A DNA stretch of 49,603 nucleotides from an uncultured Blautia sp. (GCA_934402155.1 CAKRTP010000001.1:1-49603), one strand, 5' to 3'. Positions 7,963-15,665 are shown, counted from the stretch's first letter. The notes: generated from the sequence alone by a model not told the origin. Numbers and translations are program-made.

Positions 7963-9032
7963 AACCTGCAGTTCAGACCGGCAGAGCAAGTCTTGCATTT
8001 CATGAACCGGTATTTATCCAGAGCAGTGCAGCTGTTGTCGGAAAGAAAGAAGGCGAAGGGCCTTTAAAAGACTGTTTTGATATGGTCATTACTGATCCCC
8101 TCTTCGGGACAGACACCTGGGAAAATGCAGAAAGCACACTTCAAAAAGAAACTGCCACACTGGCAATAGAAAAAGCCGGTCTTACCCCCTCCGATATCCG
8201 CATGGCATTTGCAGGCGATCTTCTCGCTCAGACGATTGCCTCATCCTTCGGGATTGCAGAAATGGGAATTCCCTTCTACGGACTTTATGGTGCCTGCTCT
8301 ACGATTGGTGAATCACTTTCCCTGGGAGCCATGTCTGTTGCCGCCGGTTACGGTTCCCACATTCTCTGCGCTGCCTCCAGCCATTTTGCCACTGCAGAAA
8401 AAGAATTTCGTTTTCCGCTGGGTTACGGAAATCAGCGCCCCCTGTCTGCCACCTGGACTGTAACAGGAAGCGGTGCCTGTATTCTTGGAAAAAAACCTCC
8501 GCTTCCCGAAAAGACAGAAAATGCATCTCCGCTCCGTCACGAAAACGGCTGTGCCGCAGTCACAGCACTTACGACCGGAACTGTTATCGATTTTGGTTTT
8601 CGCGATTCGATGAATATGGGCGGCTGTATGGCTCCCGCTGCATGCGATACGATTTACAGACATCTGACGGATTTCCACAGAAAACCATCTGATTATGATG
8701 CCATTATCACCGGAGATCTCGGCATAGTCGGGCAGCGGATCCTTTTTGATCTGCTTCAGGAAAAGGATCTCTCCATCAGTTCCATCCATCACGACTGCGG
8801 ACTTCTGATTTTTGACAACGAAACGCAGGACACCCATTCCGGGGGAAGCGGCTGCGGATGCGCCGCCTCCGTGCTTGCCGCTTTTGTGCTTCCTCGCATT
8901 GTTACCGGACAATGGAAGCGTGTTCTTTTTGTCCCTACCGGTGCCATGCTATCCAAAGTCAGTTTCAACGAAGGAGCATCTATTCCGGGAATCGCTCACG
9001 GAATCGTTCTCGAACACATTCAGTTATCCTGA
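7959..9032 (+). CDS. spoVAD: Stage V sporulation protein AD
   Basis: 357 residues, thiolase/ketoacyl-synthase-like fold without enzyme activity in the characterised homologue, which binds dipicolinic acid on the inner-membrane surface. Visible are DMVITDPLFGTDTWENAES, GDLLAQTIASSFG, the GLYGACSTIGESL segment corresponding to the thiolase Cys loop, and the Gly-rich SGGSGCGCAASVLAAF near the C-terminus. Translationally coupled to spoVAC, and followed 13 bases later by spoVAE with its own AAAGGAG site. One of the best conserved SpoVA proteins. Confidence 0.95.
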   Translation: MKPAVQTGRASLAFHEPVFIQSSAAVVGKKEGEGPLKDCFDMVITDPLFGTDTWENAESTLQKETATLAIEKAGLTPSDIRMAFAGDLLAQTIASSFGIAEMGIPFYGLYGACSTIGESLSLGAMSVAAGYGSHILCAASSHFATAEKEFRFPLGYGNQRPLSATWTVTGSGACILGKKPPLPEKTENASPLRHENGCAAVTALTTGTVIDFGFRDSMNMGGCMAPAACDTIYRHLTDFHRKPSDYDAIITGDLGIVGQRILFDLLQEKDLSISSIHHDCGLLIFDNETQDTHSGGSGCGCAASVLAAFVLPRIVTGQWKRVLFVPTGAMLSKVSFNEGASIPGIAHGIVLEHIQLS

Positions 9033-9045
9033 AAGGAGTCTCTTT

Positions 9046-9402
9046 ATGGATTATTTCAATGCATTCTGGGTCGGAGGCATGATCTGCGCTCTGGTTCAGA
9101 TTCTTCTTGACCGAACAAAGCTTATGCCCGGAAGAGTCATGGTCATTCTGGTCTGCTCCGGTGTCCTTTTAAGCGCTGTCGGTATTTATCAGCCATTTAC
9201 GGAGTATGCCGGAGCAGGTGCCTCTGTTCCTCTTCTCGGTTTTGGGCAGATTCTCTGGAAAGGAATGAAAAAAGCAATTGATCAGGATGGTTTCCTCGGG
9301 CTTTTTACCGGAGGTTTTACCGCCTGTGCCACAGGAGTTTCTTCTGCTTTGATTTTTTCCTACCTGGCAAGTCTGATCTTTCGTCCCAAAATGAAAAAAT
9401 GA
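9046..9402 (+). CDS. spoVAE: Stage V sporulation protein AE (SpoVAEb type)
   Basis: 118 residues, mostly hydrophobic, starting MDYFNAFWVGGMICALVQIL, with GRVMVILVCSGVLLSAVG, the charged GAGASVPLLGFG loop and a final LFTGGFTACATGVS helix region. It resembles SpoVAC in parts, as known for this pair, and belongs to the core AC-AD-AEb set required for dipicolinate transport. The true start is at 9046 after GAAAGGAG; the longer open frame upstream is the shadow of spoVAD. spoVAA follows after 30 bases. Confidence 0.92.
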   Translation: MDYFNAFWVGGMICALVQILLDRTKLMPGRVMVILVCSGVLLSAVGIYQPFTEYAGAGASVPLLGFGQILWKGMKKAIDQDGFLGLFTGGFTACATGVSSALIFSYLASLIFRPKMKK

Positions 9403-9432
9403 CAGCATCCTGCCTCAGTAAAGGAGTTTTTT

Positions 9433-10062
9433 ATGAGTGCTACTTTATATTTACAAATCGACATGAACATCCAGGTAAACCATCCTCATGTTTATCTGCA
9501 GGATATTGCAAAACTCTCCTGCACAGATTCCAGGGTTCTGAACCGGCTTCGCGTTCTTCCTGTTGCCAATCTGGATTCTGAGAAGCCCGGACGATATATC
9601 ATGTCCGTCATGGATCTCATAGATATGATCCAGAAAAAGGAACCAGACCTTACAATTTCGTCTCTGGGCGAAACCGATTTCATCATTACTTATAAAAAGG
9701 AATCCGTCTCAGATACACTTTTTCGCTGGCTCAAAATCTTTTTTGTCAGCCTTGCCACCTTTTTCGGAGCTGCATTTTCCATCATGACTTTCAATACTGA
9801 TGTCGATGTTGGCAGCTTGTTTCAGAAGATTTATTTTCAGGTGACAGGAAAAGTCTCCAATGGTTTTACCATCCTGGAAATCTCCTATTCTGTCGGACTT
9901 GCCATTGGAGTCCTGTTCTTTTTTAACCATTTCAGCCACCTGAAGTTTTCTGCTGACCCTACACCAATGCAGATCCAGATGCGCAAATATGAGGATGATG
10001 TCAATGACACCATTCTGGAAGATCTCAATCGAAAAAAGGTCTGCCGATTTAAACTGCTTTGA
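9433..10062 (+). CDS. spoVAA: Stage V sporulation protein AA, displaced to the end of the operon
   Basis: 209 residues, close to the 206 of Bacillus SpoVAA. The N-terminal about 95 residues are soluble; two helices follow (about 97-115 and 150-170). Conserved segments include the charged stretch after the first helix (IMTFNTDVDVGSLFQKIY), ISYSVGLAIGVLFFFNHF and PTPMQIQMRKYEDDVN. SpoVAA takes part in dipicolinate uptake into the forespore and is normally the first gene of spoVA; here it is last, after spoVAE. AAAGGAG precedes the ATG by 8 bases. A bidirectional terminator follows after 6 bases. No spoVAF or spoVAEa is seen. Confidence 0.85.
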   Translation: MSATLYLQIDMNIQVNHPHVYLQDIAKLSCTDSRVLNRLRVLPVANLDSEKPGRYIMSVMDLIDMIQKKEPDLTISSLGETDFIITYKKESVSDTLFRWLKIFFVSLATFFGAAFSIMTFNTDVDVGSLFQKIYFQVTGKVSNGFTILEISYSVGLAIGVLFFFNHFSHLKFSADPTPMQIQMRKYEDDVNDTILEDLNRKKVCRFKLL

Positions 10063-10068
10063 AACAAA

Positions 10069-10107
10069 ACAGGGGACAAAAAACGGTTTCCCGCTTCTGT
10101 CCCCTGT
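10069..10107. terminator. Bidirectional terminator between spoVAA and the small gene
   Basis: Perfect 10-bp stem, ACAGGGGACA (10069-10078) with TGTCCCCTGT (10098-10107). T-rich sequence follows on the minus strand (TTTTGTTTC), so it fits best as the end of the minus-strand gene at 10143, and it also closes spoVA on the plus strand. Confidence 0.75.
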
Positions 10108-10142
10108 CTGCCGAATGCCTTTCTTTCCCTGACTGCAAATGA

Positions 10143-10346
10143 TCAGTCTTCAAAACAGCTGATCATGTAACCGTCATTTTCGATGACTACATCTGAAACA
10201 TTGTCTCTGTCCCAGATTGCATCACTGATGACAGATCGTAAGCTCTCATCCATCTGAATATTGAAGGTTTCCTCAATAATCTGAAATGGAACATTTTCAT
10301 GCTCCTGTGCATACTCCATGATGAAATCAAGAATCTTCTCTTCCAT
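10143..10346 (-). CDS. Small acidic protein of unknown function
   Basis: 67 residues, strongly acidic, no membrane segment. Not recognised. The N-terminal half (MEEKILDFIMEYAQEHENVPF) looks helical; the C-terminal half may form strands (VSDVVIENDGYMISCF). AAAGG lies about 10 bases before the ATG, and a matching terminator follows the stop codon, which together argue for a real gene. It is a single-gene unit between the convergent spoVA and the divergent queT. A weak TTGAGG/TAATTA pair at 17-base spacing lies just upstream. Confidence 0.6.
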   Translation of the reverse strand: MEEKILDFIMEYAQEHENVPFQIIEETFNIQMDESLRSVISDAIWDRDNVSDVVIENDGYMISCFED

Positions 10347-10455
10347 ATCTGTAACTCTGCCTTTCTATAATTAACATCTGTATCATCTTACCTCAATTTT
10401 CCAAATATGTCCATGATAATTTATAATATTCGTGACTGATATTCTTTTTTCTTTC

Positions 10456-10484
10456 TTGCATTTCTGCCTCTCCTGTGCTATACT
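10456..10484 (+). promoter_or_regulatory. Sigma-A promoter of queT
   Basis: -35 TTGCAT (10456-10461), 17-base spacer, -10 TATACT (10479-10484). It has the same boxes and spacing as the S10 promoter. Transcription should begin near 10491, leaving a leader of about 115 bases. Confidence 0.85.
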
Positions 10485-10490
10485 CTCTAG

Positions 10491-10597
10491 CGTTAAAGTC
10501 CACAAAAACAAGGTCTTACAGGACTGTACCGGCGGTCACCGCCGTAAAATGTGCTGAGTGTTCGTGACCTTCCACTCATAAAACAAAACTAAAGGAG
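10491..10597 (+). promoter_or_regulatory. Candidate preQ1-type riboswitch controlling queT translation
   Basis: The leader has three hairpins. A: AGTCC (10497-10501) with GGACT (10521-10525), 19-base loop. B: CGGCGG (10530-10535) with CCGCCG (10539-10544). C: GAGTG (10556-10560) with CACTC (10573-10577), followed by an A-rich tail and the AAAGGAG ribosome binding site. AAGGTC in loop A (10510-10515) is complementary to GACCTT in loop C (10566-10571). The same CCTT can pair with AAGG of the binding site (10592-10595). Hairpin C, loop and A-rich tail resemble preQ1-I layout, but hairpins A and B are extra. QueT genes are classic preQ1 riboswitch targets; ligand and class are inferred. Confidence 0.6.
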
Positions 10598-10606
10598 AAC
10601 TGAATA

Positions 10607-11107
10607 ATGAAAAACAAAAACACTATGTTCCTTGTGCAGGCAGCTGCCATCGGTGCTATCTATGTAGTCCTGACCCTGCTGTTTGCTCCATTAAGCTATG
10701 GCGAAGTCCAGGTTCGTTTTTCCGAAGCCCTGACCATTCTTCCATACTTCACTCCAGCTGCGATCCCGGGATTATTTGTAGGATGCATCCTGTCCAATAT
10801 TCTTGGCGGCGCAATTCCTGTAGATGTCATATTCGGAAGTATTGCTACTCTGATCGGTGCAATCTTCACCTACAAACTGCGCACTGCCAGCAAGTGGCTT
10901 GCTCCATTACCGCCAATTGCTGCCAACACAGTGATCGTACCTTTCGTTCTTTACTACGGATATAACATAAATCTTCCAATCCCGCTGATGATGCTGACGG
11001 TAGGTATCGGTGAGGTCATTTCCTGCGGAATCTTCGGAATGATCATCCTCAGTGCACTTTCCAAAGTAAAGGGATCTGTTTTTGGAAAAACAAGTTTTTG
11101 TAAATAA
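10607..11107 (+). CDS. queT: Queuosine precursor transporter QueT
   Basis: 166 residues, about five hydrophobic segments, starting MKNKNTMFLVQAAAIGAIYV. The QueT signatures LLFAPLSYGEVQVRFSEAL, YFTPAAIPGLFVGCILSNI and GGAIPVDVIFGSIATLIGA are clear. QueT is the substrate-binding S component of an energy-coupling-factor transporter that imports preQ1/preQ0 or related bases for the tRNA modification queuosine; the shared energising module is encoded elsewhere. Single-gene unit with its own promoter, structured leader and terminator. AAAGGAG lies about 10 bases before the ATG and is part of the predicted switch. Confidence 0.9.
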   Translation: MKNKNTMFLVQAAAIGAIYVVLTLLFAPLSYGEVQVRFSEALTILPYFTPAAIPGLFVGCILSNILGGAIPVDVIFGSIATLIGAIFTYKLRTASKWLAPLPPIAANTVIVPFVLYYGYNINLPIPLMMLTVGIGEVISCGIFGMIILSALSKVKGSVFGKTSFCK

Positions 11108-11112
11108 AAGCC

Positions 11113-11152
11113 AAGGCAGCTGTCAGGTAATTTCCTGACAACTGCCTTTTTT
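11113..11152 (+). terminator. Intrinsic terminator of queT
   Basis: AAGGCAG and TGTCAGG pair with CCTGACA and CTGCCTT (11113-11147; one C-A mismatch), followed by TTTT. It is also usable from the minus strand for sigF, 40 bases away, where the downstream sequence is GGCTTTTATTT. Confidence 0.85.
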
Positions 11153-11189
11153 ACATAAAACAGAATCTGTCCACACTTCTGAAATTATA

Positions 11190-11918
11190 TCAGTCTCCGG
11201 AAGTCTTATTCAGATTTCTCAGTTTCTCCAATATCCGTTTCTCCATTCTTGACACCTGTACCTGAGACACTCCCAGCACCTCTGCAATCTGATTCTGGGT
11301 CATATCCTGAAAATACCTCAGACAGATCAGCCTTCGTTCTTCCACCTCCAGTTTTTGCAAAATCTCTTCCAGAAATATCCTGTTCAACAGATTCTCCTGT
11401 TCATCTTTTTTCTCCGGAATTTTATCGATCAGTGAAATATCTGTTCCATCTCCCTGATAAATTGTTTTGTAGATAGATTCCACCTCTGCCGACGCTCCCA
11501 GAATCATGGCAATTTCTTCTGCCGGAAGACCGGCTGCATCTGCAATTTCCCGCATGCTTGGTTCCCTTCCCAGTTCTTTCTCTATCTCCTCTCTTATAAG
11601 ATAAACTTTATGCTGGTTTTCTTTGATCGAACGACTCACCTTGATCATTCCATCATCCCTGAAAAAACGTTTCAGTTCTCCAAGGATCATCGGGATCGCA
11701 TACGTAGAAAACTTCACTTCAAATGTCGGGTCGAATTTATCAACTGCCTTCAGAAGGCCAATGCTCCCAATCTGAAACAGATCCTCCATTTCCACTCCTC
11801 GTCCCAGAAAACGCCTTGCAACACTGTAGATCAGACCTGTATTTTCCTCAAACAAAGTATCTCTTGCCTCTTTATCCCCCTGGTGCGCACGCCCGATCAG
11901 GGCAAGAGTATGCTCCAT
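11190..11918 (-). CDS. sigF: Forespore RNA polymerase sigma factor SigF
   Basis: 242 residues with sigma-70 regions 2 (LFQIGSIGLLKAVDKFDP, KFSTYAIPMILGELKRFFRDD), 3 (KELGREPSMREIADAAGL) and 4 (LICLRYFQDMTQNQIAEVLGVSQVQVSRMEK). SigF directs the first forespore gene set after asymmetric septation. Sequence alone does not cleanly separate SigF from SigG, but the position 9 bases after spoIIAB, its anti-sigma factor, identifies it. GGAGG lies 4 bases before the ATG. It is the third gene of spoIIAA-spoIIAB-sigF. Confidence 0.95.
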   Translation of the reverse strand: MEHTLALIGRAHQGDKEARDTLFEENTGLIYSVARRFLGRGVEMEDLFQIGSIGLLKAVDKFDPTFEVKFSTYAIPMILGELKRFFRDDGMIKVSRSIKENQHKVYLIREEIEKELGREPSMREIADAAGLPAEEIAMILGASAEVESIYKTIYQGDGTDISLIDKIPEKKDEQENLLNRIFLEEILQKLEVEERRLICLRYFQDMTQNQIAEVLGVSQVQVSRMEKRILEKLRNLNKTSGD

Positions 11919-11927
11919 GAATCCTCC

Positions 11928-12353
11928 TTATCGTCCGATGATTTTTCTCATACGCACACAGGTTCCTGCTCCAACCTGTGACTCCACCTTGAGTTCATCC
12001 ATAAACGCCTCCATAAAGGTAAATCCCATACCAGATCTGTCTTTGTCTGATTTTGTGGTGTAAAGAGGTTCCATCGCTTTTTGTATATCAGGGATCCCTT
12101 TGCCATGATCTGTGATCTCCACATAGATTTCCTGTCCCTTAATGCAAAGTCTCATTTCAATCTTATGTATCTCTCCCTCATATCCGTGAATGATACAGTT
12201 TGTCACAGCCTCTGACACTGCCGTTTTCAGATCCGCCACTTCTTCCAGTGTAGGATTCAGCTGAGTACAGAAAGATGCTGCCGTAATCCTTGCCAATGCT
12301 TCATTTACCGGCAGACTGTCAAAAACAAGTGTTACTTCATTTGCATTTTCCAT
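11928..12353 (-). CDS. spoIIAB: Anti-sigma F factor and serine kinase SpoIIAB
   Basis: 141 residues, GHKL kinase fold. N box in TAVSEAVTNCIIHGY, G1 box ITDHGKGIPD, G2 box GMGFTFMEAFMD. SpoIIAB holds SigF inactive and phosphorylates SpoIIAA. The start is ATG at 12353, giving MENANEVTLVF after GGGAGG; the open frame further upstream is an extension inside spoIIAA. The first 17 bases overlap spoIIAA, consistent with translational coupling and matched stoichiometry. Confidence 0.95.
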   Translation of the reverse strand: MENANEVTLVFDSLPVNEALARITAASFCTQLNPTLEEVADLKTAVSEAVTNCIIHGYEGEIHKIEMRLCIKGQEIYVEITDHGKGIPDIQKAMEPLYTTKSDKDRSGMGFTFMEAFMDELKVESQVGAGTCVRMRKIIGR

Positions 12354-12681
12354 AATTGCCTCCCTCTTCTCCGTTTTTCCGGATTTCCATATATCTGTGG
12401 ACACCTGACAGATGGAGCAGTTTATCAATACGTCCATCTACATTGGCCGCCATAATACATTTCTGTCCCATCCCCAGTGCCCGATATCGGCCCATGATCA
12501 GCCCGACACCGGAACTGTCCATAAATTCTGTATTCTTAAAATCAAAAATTATCTTTTTCACGTAAGTTCTTCCCATGATCCTGTCTGTTTCCTTCCTGAT
12601 CCTGTCAGACTGCAGGTGATCCAGATCCTGCGGAAGATGGACTGTCAGAACCGCATCCTTAAATTCAAATACATCACTCAT
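12337..12681 (-). CDS. spoIIAA: Anti-sigma F factor antagonist SpoIIAA
   Basis: 114 residues, STAS domain. The phosphorylation site motif FMDSSGVGLIMGR is present (Ser56/Ser57). Unphosphorylated SpoIIAA displaces SigF from SpoIIAB; SpoIIE phosphatase, not in this window, activates it. First gene of the operon. In Bacillus this operon uses SigH; upstream I see only a partial SigH-like arrangement (AAAGACAG, 13 bases, GAAT near 12745), so the promoter is unresolved. A 21-base direct repeat (12706-12726) lies just before the gene. Confidence 0.95.
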   Translation of the reverse strand: MSDVFEFKDAVLTVHLPQDLDHLQSDRIRKETDRIMGRTYVKKIIFDFKNTEFMDSSGVGLIMGRYRALGMGQKCIMAANVDGRIDKLLHLSGVHRYMEIRKNGEEGGNYGKCK

Positions 12682-12705
12682 TTTGCTTCCCCCTCTTTTC
12701 AGATA

Positions 12706-12726
12706 TCAAACGGATATTCGCAATCC
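12706..12726. repeat. 21-base direct repeat, copy 1, upstream of spoIIAA
   Basis: Exact copy of 12841-12861, 135 bases away. The core GGATATTCGCAATCC has 4-base complementary ends. GCTTAATT follows this copy at about 12735 and precedes the other copy at 12831, so the two copies bracket the terminator in a partly ordered way. Confidence 0.9.
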
Positions 12727-12773
12727 GCTTCGCTGCTTAATTCGGTTAAACTTTTTCTGTCTTTATTTAATGC

Positions 12774-12803
12774 AAAAAGGAGATGTACACAATGTACATC
12801 CCC
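12774..12803 (-). terminator. Terminator after the zinc-ribbon/TPR gene
   Basis: GGAGATGTAC (12779-12788) pairs with GTACATCCCC (12794-12803), 10 bp with one G-T pair and a 5-base loop. On the minus strand it is followed by TTTTTGC. Confidence 0.8.
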
Positions 12804-12840
12804 TTCTCCGAGGTTTTTCTTATATATCTCGCTTAATTAC

Positions 12841-12861
12841 TCAAACGGATATTCGCAATCC
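12841..12861. repeat. 21-base direct repeat, copy 2, at the end of the TPR gene
   Basis: Exact second copy of 12706-12726. Its last base is the last base of the TPR gene's stop codon (TAG read at 12863-12861), so the repeat begins where that gene ends. Confidence 0.9.
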
Positions 12862-14078
12862 TATTCATAATAATCTGAATCATCGTAATTATAGCCGTCA
12901 TCGCTTCCGTCATCTGACGCATCTGCTGATCCGGTATTCCCGGAGTTTACGGCCTGACTTATGGTATTATAGATTGTTTTCTGTGTATCAGAAAGGACAT
13001 CTGTCTGGACATTCTGAAGTTCCAGAGCCGCATCATCCAGGTTTTTCTGCTGATATGCAGTATATGCCTGCAAAAGAGCCTGATAACTCTTACTCTTTGC
13101 CTGCTCTGAAGTGAGCTGCTGCGAAACCTCCTCTGCAGTATTCGTAGCTTCCTTGGCATCTCCCTGTGCCTTGGTAAGTTCCGCTGCCTGACTCGCAAGG
13201 GACTCACTGTACTGAACGATCTGCTGGTTTGCCTCTTTATAAATCCCCTGACGGATTGCCGGAGCTGCAAGCAGCCAGAACGCACCTACGCCTGCTGCCA
13301 CTCCTGCCATCAAAATGAAAAATACAGAAATCCCGGAACGTTCTCTGTAAATTGGCTGCTGCACGACCTGATCCACAGCCAGCACATCCGTTTCCTGTTT
13401 TTGTGATCCTCCGGAATGGAAAAGTCCTTTTTTGCTTTTTTCCAGTCTGGTCGTTACTCCTGTCTGTTCATCTACTTCCCGCAGGAAACGAAGTGTCGTT
13501 GTATTTGTCTTGTCAATACGGGCAGCTTTTCTCAAAGTTTTTCTTGCTTTGTTCCACTCATGATTTTTCATCTGGATCAGCGCAAGAAGATGATAACCCT
13601 TGATTAGTTTCGGATTCTGAGCCAGAATTTTACGAAGCTTGATCGCTGCCATATCTTCATGACCCTCACGGCACAGAAGAAGAGCATGATTATACTTTCT
13701 GATTGTTTCATTGATCACATTCAGACGATTCTTGTTCGCCTGAAGTTTATTGATATATTCTGTTGCAAGGTTTCTGGCAGGCTGCAGATTCTTACTGATC
13801 ACCCACTCACTGAGTGCCGAAACCACCTCACCTGTCTCAAAATATACCAGTCCCAGCAGATTTCTTGCCTGGATATTTCTCTTATCATAGATAAGGCTCT
13901 GTTTCAGACATGCGATCGCACCGGAAAGATCACGGATGCTGGCTTTTTCCAGTCCCTGATTATAAAAACTCTTGGACAGATAATCTACCTTTTTCTGGAT
14001 CAGCACATTATATCCGCAGTTTGGACAGTAATCCAGATCCATATCTGTGAGAAATGCACCACAGTTTACACAATTCAT
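12861..14078 (-). CDS. Zinc-ribbon and TPR membrane protein of unknown function
   Basis: 405 residues. An N-terminal zinc ribbon has two CxxC pairs (CVNCG, then CPNCG, residues 3-21). Tetratricopeptide-like helical repeats follow (about 35-205, e.g. SGAIACLKQSLIYDKRNIQARNL split over two helices). Then comes a variable linker, one transmembrane helix (about 246-268), a coiled coil (about 272-335), a further helical repeat and an Asp/Tyr/Ser-rich tail ending DDSDYYE. The cytoplasmic part probably binds partners and the C-terminal part lies outside. Such proteins are common but uncharacterised in Lachnospiraceae. Third gene after folC and the 50-residue gene, then a terminator. AAGGAG precedes the ATG. 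Confidence 0.85.
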   Translation of the reverse strand: MNCVNCGAFLTDMDLDYCPNCGYNVLIQKKVDYLSKSFYNQGLEKASIRDLSGAIACLKQSLIYDKRNIQARNLLGLVYFETGEVVSALSEWVISKNLQPARNLATEYINKLQANKNRLNVINETIRKYNHALLLCREGHEDMAAIKLRKILAQNPKLIKGYHLLALIQMKNHEWNKARKTLRKAARIDKTNTTTLRFLREVDEQTGVTTRLEKSKKGLFHSGGSQKQETDVLAVDQVVQQPIYRERSGISVFFILMAGVAAGVGAFWLLAAPAIRQGIYKEANQQIVQYSESLASQAAELTKAQGDAKEATNTAEEVSQQLTSEQAKSKSYQALLQAYTAYQQKNLDDAALELQNVQTDVLSDTQKTIYNTISQAVNSGNTGSADASDDGSDDGYNYDDSDYYE

Positions 14079-14117
14079 TAAGTGTTTCTCCTTTTGTGTA
14101 TCGTTGTATGTTTTGTC

Positions 14118-14270
14118 TTATCTTACACGTCGATTGCCTTTTGCTTCTCTTAAAACTTCCTGAAGGACATCCAGAATATCTGTCAGTTCTCTGTCATAAA
14201 TCGCTCCCTCTGCGTCTGTGACATCCAGACAGGGTTCAAATTTCTTCAGTTCCTCTTCATAATCGATCAT
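14118..14270 (-). CDS. Small 50-residue acidic protein between folC and the TPR gene
   Basis: A complete frame: MIDYEEELKKFEPCLD at the start, EGAIYDRELTDILDVLQEV in the middle and REAKGNRRVR at the end, stop TAA. AAGGAG lies 10 bases before the ATG. It begins 14 bases after folC and ends 39 bases before the TPR gene, filling an otherwise blank gap in the operon. It is acidic with a basic tail and is predicted to be helical from about residue 26. Not recognised; it may be an adaptor of the neighbouring TPR protein, but nothing in the sequence shows this. A shorter overlapping frame (ATGAAATATT...) closes after 7 codons. Confidence 0.65.
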   Translation of the reverse strand: MIDYEEELKKFEPCLDVTDAEGAIYDRELTDILDVLQEVLREAKGNRRVR

Positions 14271-14284
14271 AATATTTCATCTCC

Positions 14285-15586
14285 TTATTCTCTGATTCCC
14301 TTAAGAATAGCGGTTTTGATCTCTCCCACCAGATACAGGGAACCAACGCAGAACAACAGTCCATCTTCGCCTTTTTCTGAGAGTGCTTTCCTGAATGCTT
14401 CCTCTGCATTATCGCAGACCTCTGCAGACTGACATCCGTTCTCACGGAAAATTTCTGCCAGATGTTCCGCCGGTACTTTACGATAGCCGCCCACCTGAGT
14501 AACTACCACATGTCTGAACCGGATCTTGTCCAGGATCGTATGGATCATGTCTGTATAATCCTTGTCATCTACTGCTGAAAACAGCAATGTAAGCGGATAT
14601 TCCCTCTGAAAATGTGCCGCTGTCTCCACAAATCTGGCAACACCATCCTCATTATGGGCACCGTCTACGATAACTCCCGGCAGTACTGTCTCCATTCTGC
14701 CCTGCCAGCGTGTTTCAAGAAGTCCTTTCTTCACTGCATCTGCTGATACCGGAAGGACATCCTTCAGCACTTCGATCGTTTTGAGGGCAAGTGAGCTGTT
14801 CATCACCTGATAGAGTGCAATAAACGGAATGGAAAATACTGTGTTACCATAATACCCATTCCTGAACGAAAAATCAATGCCGGCGCGGGTATTTCGGATA
14901 ATTTCCGTATCCTCTTTTCTCACTTCATAATATGGGCTGTGCAGATCCTGTGCTCTTTTTCTGATCACCTCTGCTGCCACCGGATCATTTCCATCATAGA
15001 TTACCGGCACACCTGGAACAATAATCCCGGCCTTCTCACCTGCAATCGCTTCAATCGTATTTCCAAGGTACTGCATATGATCAAAACTGATCGAAGTGAT
15101 CACGCATGCTATCGGATTCTCTATTGCTGTCGTTGCATCCAGCCTTCCTCCGAGTCCTGTCTCAAGTACTACATAATCTACATTGGCATCCGCAAAGATT
15201 ACCATTCCCATAAGAAACAGGAATTCAAAATATGTCGGATGATAATTTCCTTCTTTTACCAGTTCGTCTGCCAGAGCTTTTACTTTGGAGAATGCGTCCA
15301 GAAATACATCATCGTCAATATTTTTTTCATTGATCTGAAAACGCTCATTGATCACAACCAGATGCGGAGATGTGAACAGCCCACATGAATATCCTGCCTC
15401 TCTCAAAACAGATGTCAGAAATGCACAGGTACTTCCTTTGCCATTTGTACCCGCCACATGGATCACACGAAACTTATCCTGCGGATTCCCAAGACGCTTC
15501 AGACATTCCTTTGTGTGTTCCATCTTGTTCTTGGTTGTAAATTTTGGGGTTTCTTCAATATAAGCAACTGCCTCTTCGTAATTCAT
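14285..15586 (-). CDS. folC: Folylpolyglutamate synthase / dihydrofolate synthase
   Basis: About 433 residues. The Mur-ligase-like P-loop VAGTNGKGSTCAFL lies at about 45-58, followed by SCGLFTSPHLV, VVLETGLGGRLDATTAI and the C-terminal ILPGVIVDGAHN-type segment (seen as VLPGVIVDGAHNEDG). FolC adds glutamates to folates, and in many bacteria also joins glutamate to dihydropteroate. The frame opens at a GTG at 15601; I prefer the ATG at 15586 (MNYEEAVAYIEE) because AAGTGGTG lies 8 bases before it. Promoter at 15666-15693. Followed by the small gene and the TPR gene. Confidence 0.92.
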   Translation of the reverse strand: MNYEEAVAYIEETPKFTTKNKMEHTKECLKRLGNPQDKFRVIHVAGTNGKGSTCAFLTSVLREAGYSCGLFTSPHLVVINERFQINEKNIDDDVFLDAFSKVKALADELVKEGNYHPTYFEFLFLMGMVIFADANVDYVVLETGLGGRLDATTAIENPIACVITSISFDHMQYLGNTIEAIAGEKAGIIVPGVPVIYDGNDPVAAEVIRKRAQDLHSPYYEVRKEDTEIIRNTRAGIDFSFRNGYYGNTVFSIPFIALYQVMNSSLALKTIEVLKDVLPVSADAVKKGLLETRWQGRMETVLPGVIVDGAHNEDGVARFVETAAHFQREYPLTLLFSAVDDKDYTDMIHTILDKIRFRHVVVTQVGGYRKVPAEHLAEIFRENGCQSAEVCDNAEEAFRKALSEKGEDGLLFCVGSLYLVGEIKTAILKGIRE

Positions 15587-15665
15587 AAAAAAATTCACCA
15601 CTTTATCCTATAATGTATTCGCAGCAGCAAGGAGCGCAGTGCTCCTTTTAACTGCTACGATATTC

